Source: Leadbetterella sp035299025
GTDB taxonomy: Bacteria > Bacteroidota > Bacteroidia > Cytophagales > Spirosomataceae
Length of the DNA stretch: 64,000 bases
Assembly (NCBI GenBank): GCA_035299025.1
Contig: DATGXK010000008.1
Location: 62,001-126,000, forward strand
Direction of reading: 5' to 3'
Under the pieces are notes generated by a model, which saw only the letters and a list, made by a program, of their open reading frames with translations, did not search any database and was not told the origin of the DNA. Of this stretch, positions 1 to 8,823 are shown piece by piece; within the stretch, counting starts at the first letter, position 1; each line of letters opens with the position of its first letter. Position numbers and translations under genes: made by a program.

Positions 1-792
1 TGGAACATACTTTCTAACCCAGCTCAGTTTTAAAAAGAACTGCCTATTGTTGATAATTAAACCAAAAAAAAGTATAATTAACAGCGAAGGTAAATGGGTG
101 ATTTTACCCAAAGCATATAGAGCTGCCAAAACGGCAAAAATCAAAAAAAACTTTATATGCAACTTAATTTTTCCAAGATAATACACCAACAAAAAAGCAA
201 AAAAAACGGATAAAATAATACTAAAGCCCATTTGCCCAATATAGAAAATAGCATTAAGAGGCTGGGTAGAGCCTTCGCTAATCAAATAATTAAAGAAAAG
301 TATCCCCAGGATATCAGAAAAAGAAGATTCATAGACAAGAAATTCCTTTTTCTCGGCTGTCAACTGCCCCAAACTGGGAATCAATATGGCACTACTCACA
401 ATAGAAAGAGGAGTAGCATAAATGAGGCATTCTATAAAAGGCTCGCGAAGCCAATAATTTAACAAGTAAGCAATTACGAATGACGAAACCAACAAAATGA
501 TTAAGCCAGATATGAATGCCCTGAGAATCATTGCCTTCTTATCTTTGGTAATGTGCAGGTCAAGAGAGGCTTCCAAAATTATCATAATAAGGCCTAGAAT
601 ACCGAGCACCTCAACGAGTTTATTGATGGTATATGCCGACACAATGGTACTTTTCTCAAAATAAGAAAACAGCATACCAGATCCCATCAAAAGCAAAACC
701 GAGGGTATCCGAGTCTTGTTACTGACAATGTTGAAAAAATAAGATAAAATTATTACCGAGGCGAATATTAAAACTAAAACACTGCTTTGCAT
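1..792 (-). CDS. Cation:proton antiporter, C-terminally cut by window edge
   Basis: The frame is open from ATG at 792 to the left edge (264 codons). The product is a polytopic membrane protein starting MQSSVLVLIFASVIILSYFF, with hydrophobic segments roughly every 25-30 residues. The stretch with LGLIMIILEASLDL and later YATPLSIVSSAILIPSLG resembles the core of CPA-type Na+/H+ or K+/H+ exchangers, which trade monovalent cations for protons across the inner membrane. The C-terminal part, including any regulatory domain, is outside the window, so the subfamily cannot be named. It lies downstream of gyrB on the same strand but is separated from it by a terminator hairpin, so it is probably its own unit. 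Confidence 0.75.
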   Translation of the reverse strand, partial: MQSSVLVLIFASVIILSYFFNIVSNKTRIPSVLLLMGSGMLFSYFEKSTIVSAYTINKLVEVLGILGLIMIILEASLDLHITKDKKAMILRAFISGLIILLVSSFVIAYLLNYWLREPFIECLIYATPLSIVSSAILIPSLGQLTAEKKEFLVYESSFSDILGILFFNYLISEGSTQPLNAIFYIGQMGFSIILSVFFAFLLVYYLGKIKLHIKFFLIFAVLAALYALGKITHLPSLLIILFFGLIINNRQFFLKLSWVRKYVP

Positions 793-888
793 ATTTGTTG
801 ATGGTAGGTGGTAATTACAAATAAACAAAAAATGATTCAAAGTCACCTAATAAAGTAGACGTTTCGGGAAATTCAATATTGTTTGCCA

Positions 889-921
889 GAAATAAAAAAG
901 GCGAACCGTTTCCGATTCGCC
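889..921 (-). terminator. Intrinsic terminator of gyrB
   Basis: Read on the minus strand, GGCGAATC pairs with GGTTCGCC (8 bp, one G-U) around a 6-nt loop. It is followed by a run of six T residues and then ATTT. It begins 23 bp after the gyrB stop codon. Confidence 0.8.
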
Positions 922-943
922 CCAGTTTATGGTCAAAGGAGTA

Positions 944-2902
944 TTATGCATCTACATTGGCGTACTTGGCATTGCGTTCGATAAAATCTCTACGAGGCGG
1001 TACTTCGTCGCCCATCAGCATCGAGAACAAATGATCCGCCTCTGTGGCTGACTCTATAGTTACTTGCTTCAAGGTTCTAAACTCAGGATTCATGGTAGTT
1101 GTCCAAAGCTGCTCTGGATTCATTTCTCCCAAACCTTTGTATCTTTGAATTCCCACACTCTCTTCTTTACCACCACCAGCAAGTCTTTTCACGGCAGCTT
1201 GTCTTTGTTCTTCCGTCCAACAGTATTCTTCGTCTTTTCCTTTTTTAATCAAATAGAGCGGTGGTTGAGCGATGTACAAATACCCTCTTTCGATAATTTC
1301 TTTCATAAACCTGTAGAAGAATGTAAGAATCAAAGTACGGATGTGGCTACCATCTATATCGGCATCCGTCATAATTATGATCTTGTGGTAGCGAAGTTTA
1401 TCAAGATTCAAAGCTCTTTCGTCGCCATCCTTACCCATCTGAACCCCCAAAGCGGTAAAAATATTCTTGATCTCGTCGTTTTCGTATATTTTATACTCTT
1501 GGGCCTTCTCTACGTTCAAAATCTTACCTCTCAGAGGCAAAATGGCCTGAACACTCCTATCTCTACCTTGTTTGGCTGAGCCACCGGCGGAGTCACCCTC
1601 TACCAAATAAACCTCACAAAGAGCTGGATCGGATTCGGCACAGTCGGCCAATTTACCAGGAAGGCCAGAACCTATCAAAACATTCTTACGCTGGACCATT
1701 TCTCTGGCCTTTTTGGCCGCAATACGTGCTTTGGCCGCTAAAACCACTTTATCTACAATGGTTCTGGCATCTTTTGGGTTTTCTTCCAGATAGTTTTCGA
1801 GCATTTCCTGTACACAACTACTCACAGCCGAGGTCACCTCCGAGTTACCGAGTTTTGACTTGGTTTGCCCCTCAAACTGAGGCTCTTGAACTTTTACAGA
1901 AATAACGGCCGTAAGACCTTCTCTGAAGTCATCGCCCGAAATCTCGATTTTTTCTTTGGCCAAAATACCCGATTTGTCAGCATAAGATTTCAATGTACGC
2001 GTAAGTGCCATTCTGAAACCGGATACGTGCGTACCTCCTTCGGGCGTATTGATGTTATTTACAAAAGACGATACGTTTTCAGAGTACGAAGAGTTATAAA
2101 TCATCGAAACTTCCACTGGAACACCGTCTTTTTCACCTTCCATCCACATAGGTGCTGGGATCAATCTCTCACGGCTTTGGTCTAGATACTCCACAAACTC
2201 AATCAAACCACCTTGAGAGTGGAATATTTCGTGTTTCGGAGCATCGTTTTCGTCCAAATCACGCATATCGGTTAGCGTAAGTGTGATGCCTTTATTTAGA
2301 AACGAAAGCTCTCTGAGACGATTGGCAACGGTCTCGTATTTGTATTCATGTGCTTGAAAAATGGTATCATCAGGCTTAAAAGTCACAACGGTGCCTCTTT
2401 TGTCTGTAGTACCAATTTCTCTAACAGGATATTGCGGTTTGCCTATTTTGTATTCTTGCTCAAACAGTTTACCCTCCCTGTGTACCTCTACACGAAGGTC
2501 AGTAGAAAGTGCATTTACGCAGGATACACCCACACCATGCAAACCACCAGAAACTTTATAAGTGTCTTTATCGAATTTTCCACCTGCGTGAAGCACAGTC
2601 ATAACTACCTCTAGGGCCGACTTTTGCTCTTTTTCATGCCAACCAGTAGGTATTCCGCGGCCGTTATCACGCACGGTTATTGAATTATCGACATTGATAA
2701 TGGTATCTATAGTATCGCAGTAGCCAGCCATGGCTTCATCTATAGAGTTGTCTACAACTTCCCAGATAAGGTGGTGGAGACCTTTTATGCCGATATCTCC
2801 AATATACATGGCGGGTCTTTTTCTTACTGCTTCTAAACCTTCTAAAACTTGTATGTTATTTGCGGAATAATCTGCTCTATTCTCTAATTCTTTTTCTGCC
2901 AT
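944..2902 (-). CDS. gyrB: DNA gyrase subunit B
   Basis: ATPase subunit of the type IIA topoisomerase that introduces negative supercoils with GyrA. The 652 residues have the normal short (non-proteobacterial) GyrB length. The GHKL ATPase comes first: EVVDNSIDEAMAG with E48 and N52, DNGRGIP at 79-85, and the GGLHGVG lid at 119-125. A transducer domain follows, then the TOPRIM domain with EGDSAGGSA at 435 and the metal-binding DADID at 513-517. The C-terminus has QRYKGLGEMNPEQLW. ParE is the main alternative, but the C-terminal RRDFIERNAKYANVDA is typical of Bacteroidota GyrB. gyrA is not in the window. Confidence 0.95.
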   Translation of the reverse strand: MAEKELENRADYSANNIQVLEGLEAVRKRPAMYIGDIGIKGLHHLIWEVVDNSIDEAMAGYCDTIDTIINVDNSITVRDNGRGIPTGWHEKEQKSALEVVMTVLHAGGKFDKDTYKVSGGLHGVGVSCVNALSTDLRVEVHREGKLFEQEYKIGKPQYPVREIGTTDKRGTVVTFKPDDTIFQAHEYKYETVANRLRELSFLNKGITLTLTDMRDLDENDAPKHEIFHSQGGLIEFVEYLDQSRERLIPAPMWMEGEKDGVPVEVSMIYNSSYSENVSSFVNNINTPEGGTHVSGFRMALTRTLKSYADKSGILAKEKIEISGDDFREGLTAVISVKVQEPQFEGQTKSKLGNSEVTSAVSSCVQEMLENYLEENPKDARTIVDKVVLAAKARIAAKKAREMVQRKNVLIGSGLPGKLADCAESDPALCEVYLVEGDSAGGSAKQGRDRSVQAILPLRGKILNVEKAQEYKIYENDEIKNIFTALGVQMGKDGDERALNLDKLRYHKIIIMTDADIDGSHIRTLILTFFYRFMKEIIERGYLYIAQPPLYLIKKGKDEEYCWTEEQRQAAVKRLAGGGKEESVGIQRYKGLGEMNPEQLWTTTMNPEFRTLKQVTIESATEADHLFSMLMGDEVPPRRDFIERNAKYANVDA

Positions 2903-2980
2903 AAACTTAATTTCAAATAGTATAAATTCCGATTACTCAGGAATGTTTTTCTAATCTTTTTATTGTCGAATTTTAACCCA

Positions 2981-2988
2981 CAAATATA
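2981..2988 (-). promoter_or_regulatory. Candidate -7 box for gyrB
   Basis: The minus strand reads TATATTTG, an exact match to the Bacteroidota -7 consensus TANNTTTG, about 80 bp before the gyrB start. No TTG is found at the usual -33 spacing, so this is weaker than the other promoters listed here. The rest of 2903-3125 is AT-rich with nothing else recognised. Confidence 0.35.
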
Positions 2989-3125
2989 CTGAAAAATATT
3001 GGATTATTTCTGAAAAAAATGAAAGCTATCAAAGCATACCATATTCAATTCATACACACCAAATACCAGCTCAAACAATCAGTATCTTTATGACCTTATT
3101 CCTCACACTTCTAGCCATCTACAGC

Positions 3126-3989
3126 CTATACCTTTTTGTGCTTGGGTTCGTAAATCAGCCGCAAAAATGTACTGAATCTTTCATTCTCGCGGCTCATTGG
3201 TATACCCGTAACAATACCGATCAATAGATTATCAGATACTCCAACACGCATCTGCGGCCTGAAGGTCATATCAAAATCCTTAACACTCATATTTTTATTA
3301 AATTCAACGCCCACGAAATTTCTCGTTCCGGAAATCATATAGTGAAAATTGGTATTTACCTGCCAGGTTGTATTAAAGATATTGCCTTCGAAATGATGCT
3401 CCACCAAAGGGCCGGTGTATAGTAGAGAGTGCACATTGGTTCCCCAGCGTTTGGCAGCTACAAAAAACGGATTGTAAACATTACCTTTCAACGGCTTTCC
3501 TACTGAGTATTTTTTAAATTCGGTAAGCTCAAACTCGTGAATGTAGCCCAAAGCCATACTGGTATTGTACTTGGGTGAAACATAAAATGAATATTGTGCA
3601 GCAAGTTTGAGACTATTAAGTTTACTGCTGGGCGTTGTACCGTTGGTAACTACCGGATAATAAAAAGAAAATGGCAACTCTACCTCCAGACCAAGTCTAT
3701 TCATTGGAGCCCATTCATATTCTATTAAAGCATTGTATTGGTCAAAATTGGTGTTATCTGTCAGTCCGAGGCCGACATTCCATTCTTTTTCGCCTTTTCT
3801 GGCACCTAAGTCCCGAATCAGATCCACATATAGAGGCTCGGCGTGAAGAACTTTCTCGGAAGTCAGCCTTCCTTCGACTTCACTGATGTAAAGACTGTCT
3901 AGTTTTCGGTTTGTCTGATGATTTTCTCCTTGTGCCTTAAGATTTTGAACCACCACTAATAAAAATACACTGAAAATAATTTTACGCAT
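3126..3989 (-). CDS. Secreted or outer-membrane protein of unknown function
   Basis: Unassigned protein of 287 residues, taking ATG at 3989 as the start because it begins a clean signal peptide (MRKIIFSVFLLVVVQNLKAQ). A longer frame from 4019 would put ten charged residues in front of it. The mature part starts with a segment containing HAEPLYVDLIRDLGARKGEKEW. It then alternates short polar and aromatic beta-like stretches (LGLEVELPFSFYYP, LKLAAQYSFYVSP, TFRPQMRVGVSDNLLIGIVTGIP), as in a small outer-membrane beta-barrel. No catalytic motif is visible. Its relatives, as far as I recall, are hypothetical proteins of Bacteroidota. It is transcribed away from parB. Confidence 0.6.
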   Translation of the reverse strand: MRKIIFSVFLLVVVQNLKAQGENHQTNRKLDSLYISEVEGRLTSEKVLHAEPLYVDLIRDLGARKGEKEWNVGLGLTDNTNFDQYNALIEYEWAPMNRLGLEVELPFSFYYPVVTNGTTPSSKLNSLKLAAQYSFYVSPKYNTSMALGYIHEFELTEFKKYSVGKPLKGNVYNPFFVAAKRWGTNVHSLLYTGPLVEHHFEGNIFNTTWQVNTNFHYMISGTRNFVGVEFNKNMSVKDFDMTFRPQMRVGVSDNLLIGIVTGIPMSRENERFSTFLRLIYEPKHKKV

Positions 3990-4064
3990 AAAGCTTTCTT
4001 TGGTTTGTACCCAAACCAACGATTAATTGAACAGTATATTTTCAAAAAAAACTTGCCTGAAGAC

Positions 4065-4083
4065 GTGTATTGTACCAATACAC
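4065..4083. promoter_or_regulatory. 19-bp perfect palindrome, possible operator
   Basis: GTGTATTG, a 3-nt centre TAC, then CAATACAC: 8-bp perfect arms. It lies 76 bp upstream of the start of the 3126-3989 gene and 76 bp downstream of the parB stop. It does not resemble the parS consensus (TGTTTCACGTGAAACA). It could be a regulator site for the secreted protein or a weak hairpin. Confidence 0.35.
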
Positions 4084-4158
4084 TCATTTTAAAACAATTA
4101 ACAGCAGCAAATACCTGGGTAATATTATTTGACACCCCAGCGATAGAAGACCAGTTAT

Positions 4159-5022
4159 TTAAGACATTTCTAACTTACCTAGAATCTCGGCGAGTTCGTC
4201 GGCGTTAGAAAACTTAATAGATACATTGCCTTTATTGAGGTCTTGAACTTGAATTTTTATCGGCACAAGGGTTTTTCCTTTTAGTGTAATCTCTTCTATT
4301 CGCATATCTTCTCGGTGCAAATCTAGTTCATTGGCACCCGCCTCAAAAGCATTTCCTTTTTTTACCAAAGCTTCAATATCCCTGGCACTGAGGTCATTTT
4401 CGAGGATTCGCTGATAAATATCCAACTGCAGATTTTGGTCTTGAATGGGCACTAATGGCCTGGCTTGGCCCATTGAAATGACACCCAAAATCAATCCCGA
4501 CTGCACCTCTGTGGGTAGATTGAGCAGCCTCAGATAATTCGTTACGGCCGAGCGACTCTTACCCACTCTTTTGCCCAATTCTTCTTGACTCACTTGGCAC
4601 TCTGTAACCATTCTTTGGTAGGAAAGTGCAATTTCAATTGGGTTGAGATTTTCGCGTTGAATGTTTTCTATCAAGGCCATTTCGATAGACCTGTGATCGT
4701 CCACATCTCTTATGAAGGCTGGCATACGATCCAAACCAGCCAATTTAGCTGCTCTGAATCTTCTTTCTCCCGAAATGATTTCGAATTTACCACCTTCCCT
4801 CTCACGAACAGTGATGGGTTGTATGAGCCCATGCACGCGTATAGATTCCGCCAATTCTTCGATAGATTTTTCGTCAAAATGGCTTCTTGGTTGTTGAGTT
4901 CCGACTTCCAGTTTTGCTATTTCAACTTCACTTACCCCTCTGAAAGCGGCCACTTTACGCTGTACTACGAGGTCAGAGTCTGACAGAAGTGAGTTAAGCC
5001 CTTTGTTCTTATTTTGTTCCAT
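4159..5022 (-). CDS. parB: Chromosome partitioning protein ParB
   Basis: CTP-dependent clamp that loads at parS and works with ParA to segregate the origin. The 287 residues start MEQNKNKGLNSLLSDSD. The ParB/Sulfiredoxin N-terminal domain has SIRVHGLIQPITVR and the CTP-binding box GERRFRAAKLAG. The central helix-turn-helix carries QEELGKRVGKSRSAVTNYLRLL, and a short C-terminal dimerisation region follows. Its start overlaps the end of parA by 14 bp, so the two are one operon with translational coupling. No convincing parS was seen in the window. Confidence 0.93.
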   Translation of the reverse strand: MEQNKNKGLNSLLSDSDLVVQRKVAAFRGVSEVEIAKLEVGTQQPRSHFDEKSIEELAESIRVHGLIQPITVREREGGKFEIISGERRFRAAKLAGLDRMPAFIRDVDDHRSIEMALIENIQRENLNPIEIALSYQRMVTECQVSQEELGKRVGKSRSAVTNYLRLLNLPTEVQSGLILGVISMGQARPLVPIQDQNLQLDIYQRILENDLSARDIEALVKKGNAFEAGANELDLHREDMRIEEITLKGKTLVPIKIQVQDLNKGNVSIKFSNADELAEILGKLEMS

Positions 5023-5842
5023 CTACTTCTTTAATCTCAGGCAGATTATTACGTTTTAAAAGTTCTTTGGCCAAATCTATATAACTTATAGCACCTTTGT
5101 TTTCCAAAAATTTGATATCAAACTCCCCTTCTTTATCGCCTGAAAACATCAACAAAGCAGGCACACCATAGCTCGGAGCTTCGGCTAGCTTCACATTTCT
5201 AGGCACAATAGTGTCAAAACACAAGGTTTCAAAGTACTTCTTTACATCGTCTACCACCATTTTAGATAGGTTCGTGCGGCCATCATACATGGTCAATACA
5301 TAGCCTTCCATTACTAGGCTGGGATTCAATCTTTTCCTGATAATTTCGATGGTATTCTGAAGCTTGGCAATACCTTCTAGAGCGAAATACTCGCACTGCA
5401 CCGGAATCAAAACCGAGTCAGAAGCTACAATGGAGTTGATAACCATTAAACCGAGCGACGGTGAGCAATCTATAAGTATAAAGTCGTAATCGTCTTTTAT
5501 TTCATGAATTATCTCTTTCAAAATATACTCACGAGCTACTTGGTTTACAATTTCCAACTCAAAACCGGCCAAGTCAATGTGACTTGATATAAGATGAAGG
5601 TTGGGGATTTGGGTTTCGATAATGCAATCTTTTATTTTAGAATGCCCCACCAAAGCCGAATAGATATTGTTTTTTTGGTCCTTGCTATCAATACCTATTC
5701 CTGAGCCTGCGTTGGCCTGAGGGTCGGTATCGACTATCAACACTTTGTAATCCAACACCGCCAAACTCGCTGAGAGATTGATTGCAGTGGTGGTTTTACC
5801 TACTCCGCCTTTTTGGTTTACTATCGAGATTATTTTTCCCAT
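5009..5842 (-). CDS. parA: Chromosome partitioning ATPase ParA (Soj)
   Basis: Deviant Walker-type ATPase that forms nucleoid-bound gradients for ParB-parS movement. The start is taken at ATG 5842 (MGKIISIVNQKGGVGKTTTA), nine codons inside the longest frame. This places the deviant Walker A KGGVGKTT at residues 10-17 as in the family, and the longer start at 5869 would sit inside the -7 promoter box. Later motifs are DTDPQANAG and the Walker B-like FILIDCSPSLGL. It has about 277 residues, the usual length. It is first gene of the parA-parB operon, with parB overlapping by 14 bp. Confidence 0.94.
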   Translation of the reverse strand: MGKIISIVNQKGGVGKTTTAINLSASLAVLDYKVLIVDTDPQANAGSGIGIDSKDQKNNIYSALVGHSKIKDCIIETQIPNLHLISSHIDLAGFELEIVNQVAREYILKEIIHEIKDDYDFILIDCSPSLGLMVINSIVASDSVLIPVQCEYFALEGIAKLQNTIEIIRKRLNPSLVMEGYVLTMYDGRTNLSKMVVDDVKKYFETLCFDTIVPRNVKLAEAPSYGVPALLMFSGDKEGEFDIKFLENKGAISYIDLAKELLKRNNLPEIKEVDGTK

Positions 5843-5866
5843 TGCTTGTCTGCTGTTAAAGAGCTG

Positions 5867-5874
5867 CAAAGATA
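5867..5874 (-). promoter_or_regulatory. Candidate -7 box of the parAB operon
   Basis: TATCTTTG on the minus strand matches TANNTTTG and lies 24 bp before the chosen parA start, which supports that start. No clear TTG is found 19-21 bp further upstream. Confidence 0.45.
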
Positions 5875-5985
5875 GTCAATTTTGAAAAAAGTACACCGAC
5901 AGGATTTGATTATGTAGATAAGTTGGCCTAATGTGGAAAAGTTTTTGAATCAACCCATAAAATGACCTTTCCACCCAAGAAAAGC

Positions 5986-6408
5986 TCAATAGGTCCTCTC
6001 AACTGAGGTATTGTTTGCTGCGAAATACAAGGTCAGAATAGAGGCCAAAATCACCAAATTCTTGATTATATATTGCCCAACCAAACTAGGCGTAAATAAC
6101 TGATTCCAAGAAGCATCTGGAAGGAACACAGTTGGCAAAAATGTAGTAAACAAATGGAAAATCGTTAACCAAAAAGCCACTTTGGCAAGTTTAGGCCAAA
6201 GCCAAATCAAACCCAGAAAGCACTCAAAGAGCCCAAACAAAACCAAAAACTTGTCGGCCTCAAAAATGGGCAAAGTCACATGAGCTAAATCAGAAACCAA
6301 ACCCGTAGCAGGCGATAAGCCAATAACTTTTAGGCTTCCAAACCAAAAATATACCACAAACAAAGCCACTCTATTTGCCAACAATACCACCTTAAAATTC
6401 ACCTTCAT
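5986..6408 (-). CDS. DoxX/DUF417-like inner-membrane protein
   Basis: 140-residue membrane protein with four hydrophobic segments: RVALFVVYFWFGSLKVIGL near the N-terminus, FLVLFGLFECFLGLIWLW, LAKVAFWLTIFHLFTTFLP and IKNLVILASILTLYFA. The opening FxFGxxKxxGLSPA and the Phe/Glu-rich second helix resemble the DoxX and YkgB (DUF417) families. These are small quinone- or stress-associated membrane proteins of mostly unknown role. There is no operon partner: parA is 144 bp downstream on the same strand, and dnaG is divergent. The assignment rests on general resemblance. Confidence 0.6.
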   Translation of the reverse strand: MKVNFKVVLLANRVALFVVYFWFGSLKVIGLSPATGLVSDLAHVTLPIFEADKFLVLFGLFECFLGLIWLWPKLAKVAFWLTIFHLFTTFLPTVFLPDASWNQLFTPSLVGQYIIKNLVILASILTLYFAANNTSVERTY

Positions 6409-6522
6409 GATAAAAAAATTGGTTTGATAATTATAAATCCTTGATTATCCGTTCGAAAACCCATGATAGTTTCGCAATATTTCTAAAAAAAGAATCAAGA
6501 AAATATGTCCAAAATCAATTTG

Positions 6523-6732
6523 TTGGATTTTTTGAACCCAAAAAGCTCAATTGACAATCTGGCGAAATAATCGGTCCGTCGCACGGTTTTGCAAAATAGC
6601 TATGACGAACATCGAAAAACCTATCGAGATAGGTTTACAGATGGTCGAAAATAGATATGAAGCAACGGGGGTCGCCTTCGACTTTTATTGCAGCCGATTT
6701 TCTATTGAGCTTTTTGGGTTGAAAGAATCAAA
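6523..6732. repeat. 210-bp element with 29-bp imperfect terminal inverted repeats
   Basis: The left arm at 6523-6551 and right arm at 6704-6732 are complementary at 26 of 29 positions. The innermost 15 bases (CCCAAAAAGCTCAAT) are perfect. Between them, 6617-6636 is a hairpin with 9-bp perfect arms (AAACCTATC/GATAGGTTT). No open frame of significance lies inside and no target-site duplication is evident. The look is that of a small non-autonomous mobile element or an insertion-sequence remnant. It fills most of the 393-bp gap between the DoxX-like gene and dnaG; the rest of the gap holds nothing recognised. Confidence 0.45.
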
Positions 6733-6801
6733 ATTCTACTGCGACAAGAAGTTTTAATTAACACATGAATTTTTGGAAAGAAAAATAGATAATTTTACGG
6801 T

Positions 6802-8730
6802 ATGATACCTCAGGATACCGTTCAGCAAATCATACAAGCCGCCGACATTGTAGAAGTAGTCGGAGAATTTGTGAGCCTCAAAAAACGTGGGGCCAGTATG
6901 ATTGCCTGTTGTCCGTTTCACAACGAAAAAACTCCTTCCTTCAATGTATCGCCATCAAAAGGCATCTACAAGTGCTTTGGCTGTGGCAAAGGAGGAGACT
7001 CACTACGCTTTGTGATGGACTTGGAAGGACTATCGTATCCAGATGCACTGCGTTGGCTAGCAAAAAAATACAATATCGAGGTTAAGGAAAGAGAGTTTAC
7101 CGACCAAGACCTCATCAACCAAAACGAAAAAGAGAGCCTCTTTATAGTGTTGGAATACGCCCAAAACTATTTTGCTGAAACCATGGCCAAAACTGAAGAG
7201 GGCCAGAGTGTAGGACAGTCGTATTTTATAGAAAGAGGATTTTCAAAAACTGCAATAGAGAAATTTAACCTTGGCTACGCCTTAGATGCTCGAAATGAAT
7301 TTGTAAAAAAAGCCGAAAAAGCTGGCTTCAGCTCCGAAATTCTCCAAAAAGCTGGACTGATAAGCGTAAAAGAAGGTGACGTAAAAATAGACAGATTTAG
7401 GGGGAGAGTAATTTTCCCGATACACAATGTGGCCGGAAAGCCCATTGCTTTTGGGGCCAGAATATTAAAAACAGACCCCAAAGCCCCGAAATACATCAAC
7501 TCGCCAGAAACCGAGATATACCACAAAAGCCAGATTGTTTACGGAATTTATCAGGCTAAAAACGCCATTCGCCAAGCCGATAACTGCTTTTTGGTAGAAG
7601 GCTACACCGACGTGGTTTCGCTCCACCAAGCGGGCATTGAAAACGTAGTGGCCTCTTCAGGCACTTCACTTACACCCGAGCAAGTCAGACTCATCAGGCG
7701 ATTCAGCGAAAACATTACGGTACTCTATGACGGCGATGCCGCTGGTATAAAAGCGTCGTTAAGGGGAATAGACATCATATTGGAAGAGGATATGAATGTA
7801 AAATCGGTGGTTTTTCCTGATGGAGACGACCCCGACAGCTACATCAGAAAAGTGGGCGGTGCGGCTTTTTCAGAATATGTAAAAACACACCAAAAGAACT
7901 TTATTAATTTCAAAACCGAGCTTTCACTGGCAGATGTGGGCGACGACCCCATCAAAAAAGCTGAGCTCATAAGTGACTTGGTAAGCTCAATTACCAAAAT
8001 ACCGAATCCCATAAAGCGATCGGTTTTTTATCAAGAAGTGGCCAAAATGCTGCAGATTGATGAAAATATCTTAATAAATGAGGGCAACAAACTCATAAAA
8101 ACCAAAATTGTTGACAACAAAAGACCTGAAAGAGGAGATGGTGGGGCGGTAATTAGCCCTGCACCGCCTGTCAGAAATCAGGAACTCGAAATCATAGAAA
8201 CCCTCAAAAAATACAATGGTCAGGAAGAATCATTGGTAAAAGACTTGGTGCTCTATGGTCATATTGTTATAGAAAAAGACGAAGAGACAGGAGAAGACCA
8301 TACCCTGGCCGACTATCTTTTCCACGAAACCAACGACCTGAAGATAGAAACGCCGCTTTTTCAAGAAATATATCAACAATACAAAACTGAATACCTCAAC
8401 GGCAATTTACCGACCACTCAAATGTTTTCATCAAATCCCAATCAACAGATTCAAGATTTGGCAATAGGTTGGATGAGTCCAAAACACGAAGTCAGTGAAA
8501 AATGGCTCAAATATGAAATTCGGATTCCGAAATATGAGGAAATCCTCAACGAAGTATCATATAAAATGGTCTTAAGAATTCGAAAGGAAAAAATTCAGAA
8601 AGAAATTGACGCACTCATTGAGGAAATAGACACGGCCTCGGATGAAGATCTAGAAATTATAATGAACACCGTTGGCAAAAAAAGAGGAATTCTCAAACTT
8701 ATCGCCGATGAACTTGGTTCTGTAATTTGA
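6802..8730 (+). CDS. dnaG: DNA primase
   Basis: Synthesises RNA primers for Okazaki fragments and leading-strand restart, acting with the DnaB helicase. The 642 residues match family length. The N-terminal CHC2 zinc finger has C37, H40, C58 and C61 (CPFH and YKCFGCGKGGD). The catalytic core follows, then TOPRIM with E266 in VEGYTD and the DGDAAG motif at 310-315. The C-terminal third is the variable helicase-binding region. It is expressed alone, downstream of the 210-bp inverted-repeat element. dnaB lies 15 kb away in the same orientation. Confidence 0.96.
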   Translation: MIPQDTVQQIIQAADIVEVVGEFVSLKKRGASMIACCPFHNEKTPSFNVSPSKGIYKCFGCGKGGDSLRFVMDLEGLSYPDALRWLAKKYNIEVKEREFTDQDLINQNEKESLFIVLEYAQNYFAETMAKTEEGQSVGQSYFIERGFSKTAIEKFNLGYALDARNEFVKKAEKAGFSSEILQKAGLISVKEGDVKIDRFRGRVIFPIHNVAGKPIAFGARILKTDPKAPKYINSPETEIYHKSQIVYGIYQAKNAIRQADNCFLVEGYTDVVSLHQAGIENVVASSGTSLTPEQVRLIRRFSENITVLYDGDAAGIKASLRGIDIILEEDMNVKSVVFPDGDDPDSYIRKVGGAAFSEYVKTHQKNFINFKTELSLADVGDDPIKKAELISDLVSSITKIPNPIKRSVFYQEVAKMLQIDENILINEGNKLIKTKIVDNKRPERGDGGAVISPAPPVRNQELEIIETLKKYNGQEESLVKDLVLYGHIVIEKDEETGEDHTLADYLFHETNDLKIETPLFQEIYQQYKTEYLNGNLPTTQMFSSNPNQQIQDLAIGWMSPKHEVSEKWLKYEIRIPKYEEILNEVSYKMVLRIRKEKIQKEIDALIEEIDTASDEDLEIIMNTVGKKRGILKLIADELGSVI

Positions 8731-8823
8731 AGTAGTTTCTGAGTATTTCGGCCAAAAAAAAGGCATTTCTGCGTTTTTTTGTGCAAATTGCGACTTAATT
8801 CAGTTTTCAGTAATTTAGATTTT

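Noticed and set aside
232..462. 76-residue + strand frame near the left edge
   Set aside because: It lies antisense to the antiporter gene, whose helices are continuous on the minus strand; its composition is not protein-like.
2903..3125. Possible replication origin between gyrB and the secreted-protein gene
   Set aside because: AT-rich, but no clustered DnaA boxes (TTATNCACA) and no dnaA; nearby replication genes alone do not make an origin.
4005..4208. 67-residue + strand frame between the secreted-protein gene and parB
   Set aside because: It overlaps the parB 3' end antisense and has no recognisable motif or start signal.
6551..6757. 68-residue frame inside the inverted-repeat element
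   Set aside because: Starts within one repeat arm and spans the hairpin. No transposase motif (DDE, HUH) can be seen, so it is treated as part of a non-coding element.
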